This document shows positions 59,884 to 64,000 of a stretch of DNA of 64,000 nt, in pieces. Below the pieces are notes generated by a model, which was given only the letters and a program-made list of their open reading frames with translations, ran no database searches and was not told the origin of the DNA. The DNA lies in contig JANSYA010000001.1 in NCBI GenBank assembly GCA_024742665.1, positions 758,425 through 822,424 on the forward strand, given 5' to 3'. The DNA is from a bacterium. Lineage in GTDB: Bacteria > Spirochaetota > Leptospiria > Leptospirales > Leptonemataceae. The stretch's first letter is position 1; each line of letters opens with the position of its first letter. The position numbers were made by a program, and so were the translations under genes.

Positions 59884-61611
59884 TTAGCGCGCAAAGTAGA
59901 TGCTGGCTTTCGCCCGGGCGGCGTGCAGCGCCGCCAGATCGACTTTGCCGTCGCCGTTCAAGTCGGCCAGGCCCAGGTCGGTGACCGGAGCCGGCAGGCT
60001 AATCGCCGGCAGCAGTCGCAGGGACTTTGTTGAAAGGCGCCCTTTGCCGGAGCGATTCTGGAACAGAAACAGGCGGGGGGAGCCCGGATCTCCCAGAGCG
60101 AAATCGACTTTGCCGTCGCCGTCGATGTCCCCGGCGCGCAGGACGACCGCCCCGGGAAATATTGCGTCGTCGGCCGGCGCGGGAATCGTTGCGGAGCGCG
60201 GAGCCAGGGCTGCGCCGGAGAATTCAAACTTCAGCTGATCGGCATTCGTATTGCGCATCAGGCGCAGATACGGTCTGAGGCCGCCCGCTTCGCGCAGGCC
60301 CAGGGCAATGTCGCGGTCGCCGTCCTGGTCGAAATCGGCCGCGGCGAAAGACGTCGCGACAGTTTTGGAGTCGCCGATGGCGATGCGGCGCGGCGTGCTT
60401 TCCAGATACGCGGCGGCGCCCGCGCTATCGCTTGCGTTCGGTTCGGCGGCTTTCACGCCGCGATAGACGAAAAGATCTCCCGCAAGCACAAGCAGGTCCG
60501 GCCTGGAGTCTCGATCCAGATCGGCCACGGCCTGCTGCCGCGGATCGCCGCTCCCGCGGGGCAGCGCGATTCGTTGAGCGGGCGCTTCGTTTTGATTGAA
60601 GGCTTTTTTCGGATCGCCGGAATGCGCGAAGACGCTCAGGTCCGCGCTCGATCGATTGAGTACGATCAGTTCCGGATGACCGTCGCCGTCTAAGTCGCGC
60701 AGAGCCAGGTCGATGGGGTCGTCGCCGACGGGACCGATGCTGCTGATTTCGAATCCGCCGTCGTCGTTGGATAAAAGTAGAGTCACCGTCCCCGCGAAAT
60801 TATAATTCGCGACGGCCAGATCAGTTCGTCCGTCGCCGTTTACGTCGCCCGAGGCGATCGCGCGGGGTCCCAGGCCGACCTCAAGATTTCCCCCGGCGTC
60901 CGGCGCGAAGCCGCCCAATCGGCGCATCAAGCTGCGTTTGCTCGCGCCCGGCGCCTGCCAGAAGAGTCGGACCATAGCGCCGCCGCCGTTTTCATAGTAG
61001 TCCAGGCGCAGCTTATAAACGCGTCCGCCTTCCAATTCAATTTCGCCGCTGTGAAAGGCCGGCGCCATATCGTGCCAGCGATCGATGATCTTCTGATCGT
61101 TGATCCATAGACGCACGCCGTCGTCGCTTTCCGTCGTGAAGCGATAACGGCCCGAGCGGTCCGCGCGAAATTCGCCGGTCATACGCGCGCTGAAAGTATC
61201 GGCGCCGAAGCCCGGCAGCGGAGCGTCGTTGCCCCAGTCGAAATCGATCGCGTCGATTTTTCGCGTCTGACGTTTGCCTTTGAAGTCGCGATTGTCCCAG
61301 AAGGCGGCGTTGATCGGGCCGACGAAGCCGGCTTCGTTGCGCCCCGCGCGCATGACAGTATTTTCGCGATAGCTCGTAATGAACAACAGATCGCCGGGGG
61401 CGCGCTTGCCGCTGCTGTCGCGCGGCACGGCCAGCAGAGCTCCAGGATCCGCGCCGGTTTCGAATTCACCGCCGCCGATAAATGCGAAGCGCGGGTTGCG
61501 AGCGTCGAGCGTCGAGAGCATCGAGAACGTCAGAGCCGCCAGCAGGTATACGCTTGCCGGAAGCATCGAGCGCAATAAGGATCTTGGATTGGAGCGAATG
61601 AATCGATTCAT
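59884..61611 (-). CDS. PA14-domain surface protein with FG-GAP/VCBS calcium repeats
   Basis: 575 residues with an N-terminal signal (SVYLLAALTFSMLSTLDA). A PA14 domain follows at about 80-215 (FRADRSGRYRFTTESDDGVRLWINDQK, given in parts; DYYENGGGAMVRLFW), a carbohydrate- or protein-binding module. Then about six FG-GAP/VCBS repeats carry calcium loops of the DxNxDxxxD type: DVNGDGRTDLAVAN, DLDGDGHPELIVLN, DIDGDGKVDFALGD and DLNGDGKVDLAALH. It is probably an exported adhesin or glycan-binding protein. It stands alone on the minus strand. Confidence 0.88.
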   Translation of the reverse strand: MNRFIRSNPRSLLRSMLPASVYLLAALTFSMLSTLDARNPRFAFIGGGEFETGADPGALLAVPRDSSGKRAPGDLLFITSYRENTVMRAGRNEAGFVGPINAAFWDNRDFKGKRQTRKIDAIDFDWGNDAPLPGFGADTFSARMTGEFRADRSGRYRFTTESDDGVRLWINDQKIIDRWHDMAPAFHSGEIELEGGRVYKLRLDYYENGGGAMVRLFWQAPGASKRSLMRRLGGFAPDAGGNLEVGLGPRAIASGDVNGDGRTDLAVANYNFAGTVTLLLSNDDGGFEISSIGPVGDDPIDLALRDLDGDGHPELIVLNRSSADLSVFAHSGDPKKAFNQNEAPAQRIALPRGSGDPRQQAVADLDRDSRPDLLVLAGDLFVYRGVKAAEPNASDSAGAAAYLESTPRRIAIGDSKTVATSFAAADFDQDGDRDIALGLREAGGLRPYLRLMRNTNADQLKFEFSGAALAPRSATIPAPADDAIFPGAVVLRAGDIDGDGKVDFALGDPGSPRLFLFQNRSGKGRLSTKSLRLLPAISLPAPVTDLGLADLNGDGKVDLAALHAARAKASIYFAR

Positions 61612-61800
61612 ATTTTAGATCTCGTCGAATGCTCTTAATAGACCCGGCGTTCGTCGATGCGGTTCGTTCAAAAATTCCGCCCGGGATCGTCGAAAATAAA
61701 TTCCGTGTGAACCACGGCCAAACAAAGTGCGAACAAATCGCAGGCTGCGCCGTCAGGAGATGGCCTGCGCGCCGATCTTTCGGGCGTGCGCGAAGCCGAA

Positions 61801-61832
61801 CGCATCGCGGTATGATACGCGGCCGCGATGCG
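61801..61832. other. 10-bp inverted repeat between two minus-strand genes
   Basis: CGCATCGCGG (61801-61810) and CCGCGATGCG (61823-61832) pair exactly around a 12-base loop. It lies downstream of the alpha/beta hydrolase gene and 190 bases upstream of the PA14 protein gene. No T tract follows on the minus strand, so it may be a transcript-stabilising structure rather than a terminator. Confidence 0.4.
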
Positions 61833-61856
61833 CGCGTCGCTCTTGTTCGGTTTTTC

Positions 61857-62822
61857 TCAGCCGCCGAAGCCGGGAACGAATTCGCGTAGAAAGCTCTGCA
61901 TGTGCTGATCGTACTCTTCGGGACGCAGGTTGATGTCCCGGGCGTGGGGCGCGTCCCATTCGTTAATATAGATGACTTTGCTTTCGTGCGGCACATTGTC
62001 GTAGATAGCCTGGCTATGATAGGGCAGCGTGCCCGCGTCGCTCGCCGAATGCGAAAGAAATACAGGGCTTTTGATTTCTTTCGCGGCCTGGTCCGGCGCC
62101 ACTTCGCCGACGTTCATATCGCAGCGCATATTCGCAAGCCACAGCGCTCCCGGCAGCATCGCGCCGATTAGAACCGGGCCGTACTGGCGCTCGCCCCGTT
62201 CGACCATCACCGGGGTCAGCGCGCGATAGGGGGAATCGCCGGCGACGAAGGCCAGCTCCGGTTCCAGGGCTGCGGTCATCATTACGATCGAAGCGCCCAT
62301 CGATTCGCCCATCAGGCCGATCTGATTTTTTTTCAGACCGGTTTTCATTTGCAGCCAGCCGATGACTCGCTGTAGATCGTAGCGTTCGTGGTAGCCGTAG
62401 CTGCCGCAGTCGCCGCCGGACTCGCCGTGATAGCGCGCGTCGACGGAGAGGATCGAGCAGCCGCGCTTCCAGAAAAGGGGGGCGTACTTGATCGCGCCCC
62501 AGCGGGTGCCGGTGTGCCCGTGATGCACGATAACCGCGCAGCGGGCGGCGCGGGGATTGGCGAAGTACCAGGCGCCGATTGTAACGGGCTCGGTCGCGGT
62601 GCCGCTTTCACTGACCGCGTTTAGAAATTCTTCGCCGATTTGAATTTTCTCCGGCTCCGGCAGGCCCGCGTCGGCCACGCTCTCGAATTTCAAATTCGTG
62701 CGATCTTCTTCGAGCGTGCGCTGAGTGAAGTGAATGATGATATTTGAAAAGAACCACGCACCCCCGGTATACAAAACAGCGAGAGTCACCAGGGAGATAA
62801 GCAGGATCTTATTGCGCGTCAT
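61857..62822 (-). CDS. Alpha/beta hydrolase, membrane-anchored
   Basis: 321 residues from ATG 62822 (the frame is open upstream). An N-terminal helix (ILLISLVTLAVLYTGGAWFF) anchors it. The hydrolase has VIVHHGHTGTRWG (oxyanion region), the nucleophile elbow GLMGESMGASIVMM, an Asp in LSHSASDAGTLPY and a His in NEWDAPHARD. It resembles YfhR/BEM46-like serine hydrolases. The start overlaps the end of the secreted protein gene by 14 bases, so both belong to one transcript. Confidence 0.82.
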   Translation of the reverse strand: MTRNKILLISLVTLAVLYTGGAWFFSNIIIHFTQRTLEEDRTNLKFESVADAGLPEPEKIQIGEEFLNAVSESGTATEPVTIGAWYFANPRAARCAVIVHHGHTGTRWGAIKYAPLFWKRGCSILSVDARYHGESGGDCGSYGYHERYDLQRVIGWLQMKTGLKKNQIGLMGESMGASIVMMTAALEPELAFVAGDSPYRALTPVMVERGERQYGPVLIGAMLPGALWLANMRCDMNVGEVAPDQAAKEIKSPVFLSHSASDAGTLPYHSQAIYDNVPHESKVIYINEWDAPHARDINLRPEEYDQHMQSFLREFVPGFGG

Positions 62823-63561
62823 GATAGGCCCGAGAATTCCGGAGGCCGTTTGGCGCGGCAAGTGGAAAATCGGGGCTGAGAACGCTCTGGCGCAACGACG
62901 CCGGAATCAGCTCCGGATGCAGCATCCATGATTCCGATCGCGGGATGCGCTTATGTCCTTCGAAAGAAAGATTGTCGCGAACGACGAATTGCTCTTCGCG
63001 CAAATTTACGGCTTCCCAGCGGACCGGCTCAGGCTGGCCCGTCCGGTAGCGAAACCAGACCTGCGCCATCCGAAGCAGACGCTTCTTCTTGTATGAGAGG
63101 TGCAGGCCCCAGTAACTTCGGCCGCCGTCGGTGGCGATGTCGTATAGAATCGTTTCGCGTTCCCCCTCGACTTTGCGGGCCATATAAAATAAATAACGCG
63201 CGCTGTCTTTTTCAGGACAGGCGAAGGTTTCGCATATGATCAGTTCCTGCCAGCCGACATGGTAATTTCCCGGCGCGGAAGGATGATCGACCGCCGGCAT
63301 TGGGCCGACTGCGACGTACAGCCGTGTGTCTCCGTGCTGCACGGCCTTCCAGGAGCGGGCCGGGCCGCGCCGCGTTTCGCCGCTTGCGGCGAGTAGATTT
63401 TCTTTGAGAGTGTCGTAATCGGGCAGCCTTCCCCAGGGGCCGCGATAAGCCCGCGAGAGTTCGCCGGAAAAATCGGAGGGATCGGGCCGGCCGGCCAGTC
63501 CCTGGCAGGCGAGTGCGAGAATAATCCCGGAGATGAGCAATCGTCGACCATAGATGCGCAT
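62809..63561 (-). CDS. Secreted protein or lipoprotein, unknown function
   Basis: 250 residues from ATG 63561 (ATG 63585 is also possible). The signal RRLLISGIILALAC suggests a lipoprotein (LALAC) or a cleaved signal peptide. The mature protein is rich in Arg, Tyr and Trp with one disulfide-like pair (CETFAC) and beta-strand pattern. No family is recognised. It overlaps the hydrolase gene and may be its partner. Function unknown. Confidence 0.65.
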   Translation of the reverse strand: MRIYGRRLLISGIILALACQGLAGRPDPSDFSGELSRAYRGPWGRLPDYDTLKENLLAASGETRRGPARSWKAVQHGDTRLYVAVGPMPAVDHPSAPGNYHVGWQELIICETFACPEKDSARYLFYMARKVEGERETILYDIATDGGRSYWGLHLSYKKKRLLRMAQVWFRYRTGQPEPVRWEAVNLREEQFVVRDNLSFEGHKRIPRSESWMLHPELIPASLRQSVLSPDFPLAAPNGLRNSRAYHDAQ

Positions 63562-63656
63562 GACTGAACTTATGATCGGCCGCATCGCGTACGGCGCTGT
63601 TTAAAAAAAGCTTGTGTCTTCGAGGAGGAATCACAGAGTTCAGCTCCCGCTCCCGT

Positions 63657-64000
63657 ATGATTCTCTTCGGCGATATTCACATTCACGTCTTCGACCTGGT
63701 TCTGATCGTCGTCTATCTCGTGGGCATGATCGCCTTCGGTTTCTATTACAGTCGTCACGTAAAGGGCGCTCACGATTATTTCCTGGCCGGTCGCAGTCTG
63801 CCCTGGTGGGTCGTCGGCATGTCGATCGTCGGCAGTAATCTCGGCTCCAACGATTATGTCGGCGCGGCCGGCGGCGGCTATCGCATCGGTATCGCCCAGG
63901 CGAATTTCGAGTGGATCGGCGCCATCCCGGCGATGATCCTGTGCGCCTTCATTTTTATACCGTACTTCTGGCGGGCCGGCGTCTATTCCATTCCCGAGTA
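63657..64000 (+). CDS. Sodium:solute symporter (SSS family), N-terminal part
   Basis: The frame is open from ATG 63657 to the window end (114 codons). The first helix (FDLVLIVVYLVGMIAFGFYY) is followed by the SSS signature loop HDYFLAGRSLPWWVVGMSIVGSNLGS, shown here in parts (HDYFLAGRSLPWW and MSIVGSNLGS), which contains the sodium-binding region. It resembles sodium:galactoside or sialic-acid-type symporters. A strong GGAGGAA lies about 30 bases upstream, rather far from the ATG, so a different start or leader is possible. The rest of the protein lies outside the window. Confidence 0.85.
   Translation, partial: MILFGDIHIHVFDLVLIVVYLVGMIAFGFYYSRHVKGAHDYFLAGRSLPWWVVGMSIVGSNLGSNDYVGAAGGGYRIGIAQANFEWIGAIPAMILCAFIFIPYFWRAGVYSIPE

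Overview
The window is a GC-rich, densely packed bacterial chromosome segment with about 57 complete protein genes and a partial gene at each edge. I see no rRNA, tRNA, CRISPR array, prophage or insertion sequence. The gene content points to a spirochaete of the Leptospirales (Leptonema/Turneriella-like): about ten predicted lipoproteins with loose lipoboxes, a 7TMR-DISM sensor, class III cyclases joined to PAS or receiver domains, a SpoIIE-type phosphatase, an Lcl-domain (DUF1566) lipoprotein and an outer-membrane barrel protein. This placement is an inference from gene families; there is no rRNA to confirm it.

Positions 1-9700 carry the end of a Cfa-type lipid methyltransferase followed by a geranylgeranyl-reductase-like flavoprotein, an SDR without the usual catalytic serine, a LAS-type (DUF5715) peptidase-like protein, two lipoproteins (one with ten cysteines), a PhyH dioxygenase, a TPR protein, nadC facing a TetR regulator, a PDZ lipoprotein and a small protein with a histone-H1-like tail. 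Positions 9700-21300 hold a biotin carboxylase, a large 7TMR-DISM/PAS/RsbW-like sensor, a short YD-repeat protein, a polysaccharide deacetylase lipoprotein, an NSS symporter with a 49-residue partner, an enoyl-CoA hydratase, mltG and a coiled-coil protein.

Positions 21300-29300 are on the minus strand: HDOD protein, receiver-cyclase and PAS-cyclase, and then the tightly coupled operon (membrane protein)-tsaE-tsaB-rnr, in which consecutive genes overlap by ATGA or GTGA. Positions 29300-40400 hold an outer-membrane protein, a SpoIIE/TPR phosphatase, an AlkD-like DNA repair protein overlapping an SGNH lipoprotein, a membrane alpha/beta hydrolase, and a trehalose pair (GH15 hydrolase upstream of fused otsA-otsB). 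Positions 40400-50000 hold purN-purH, a lipocalin lipoprotein, a 7TM protein, a coupled cassette of three unknown proteins behind an Lcl lipoprotein, and lipA.

Positions 50000-59500 form one long plus-strand operon: GPH symporter, coaD, RDD protein, SpoIIM-like protein, polytopic membrane protein, DUF4129, DUF4350-like lipoprotein, MoxR ATPase and DUF58. Several of its genes start at TTG (one probably at CTG) overlapping the preceding stop. The final part holds a PA14/FG-GAP surface protein, an alpha/beta hydrolase overlapping a secreted protein, and the start of an SSS symporter.

The most unexplained material is intergenic: several structured, multi-hairpin elements (around 40492-40590, 43357-43507 and 45903-45963), a 25-bp tandem repeat (22638-22712) and a GATA/GAAA microsatellite in the leader of a lipoprotein gene (34156-34180).
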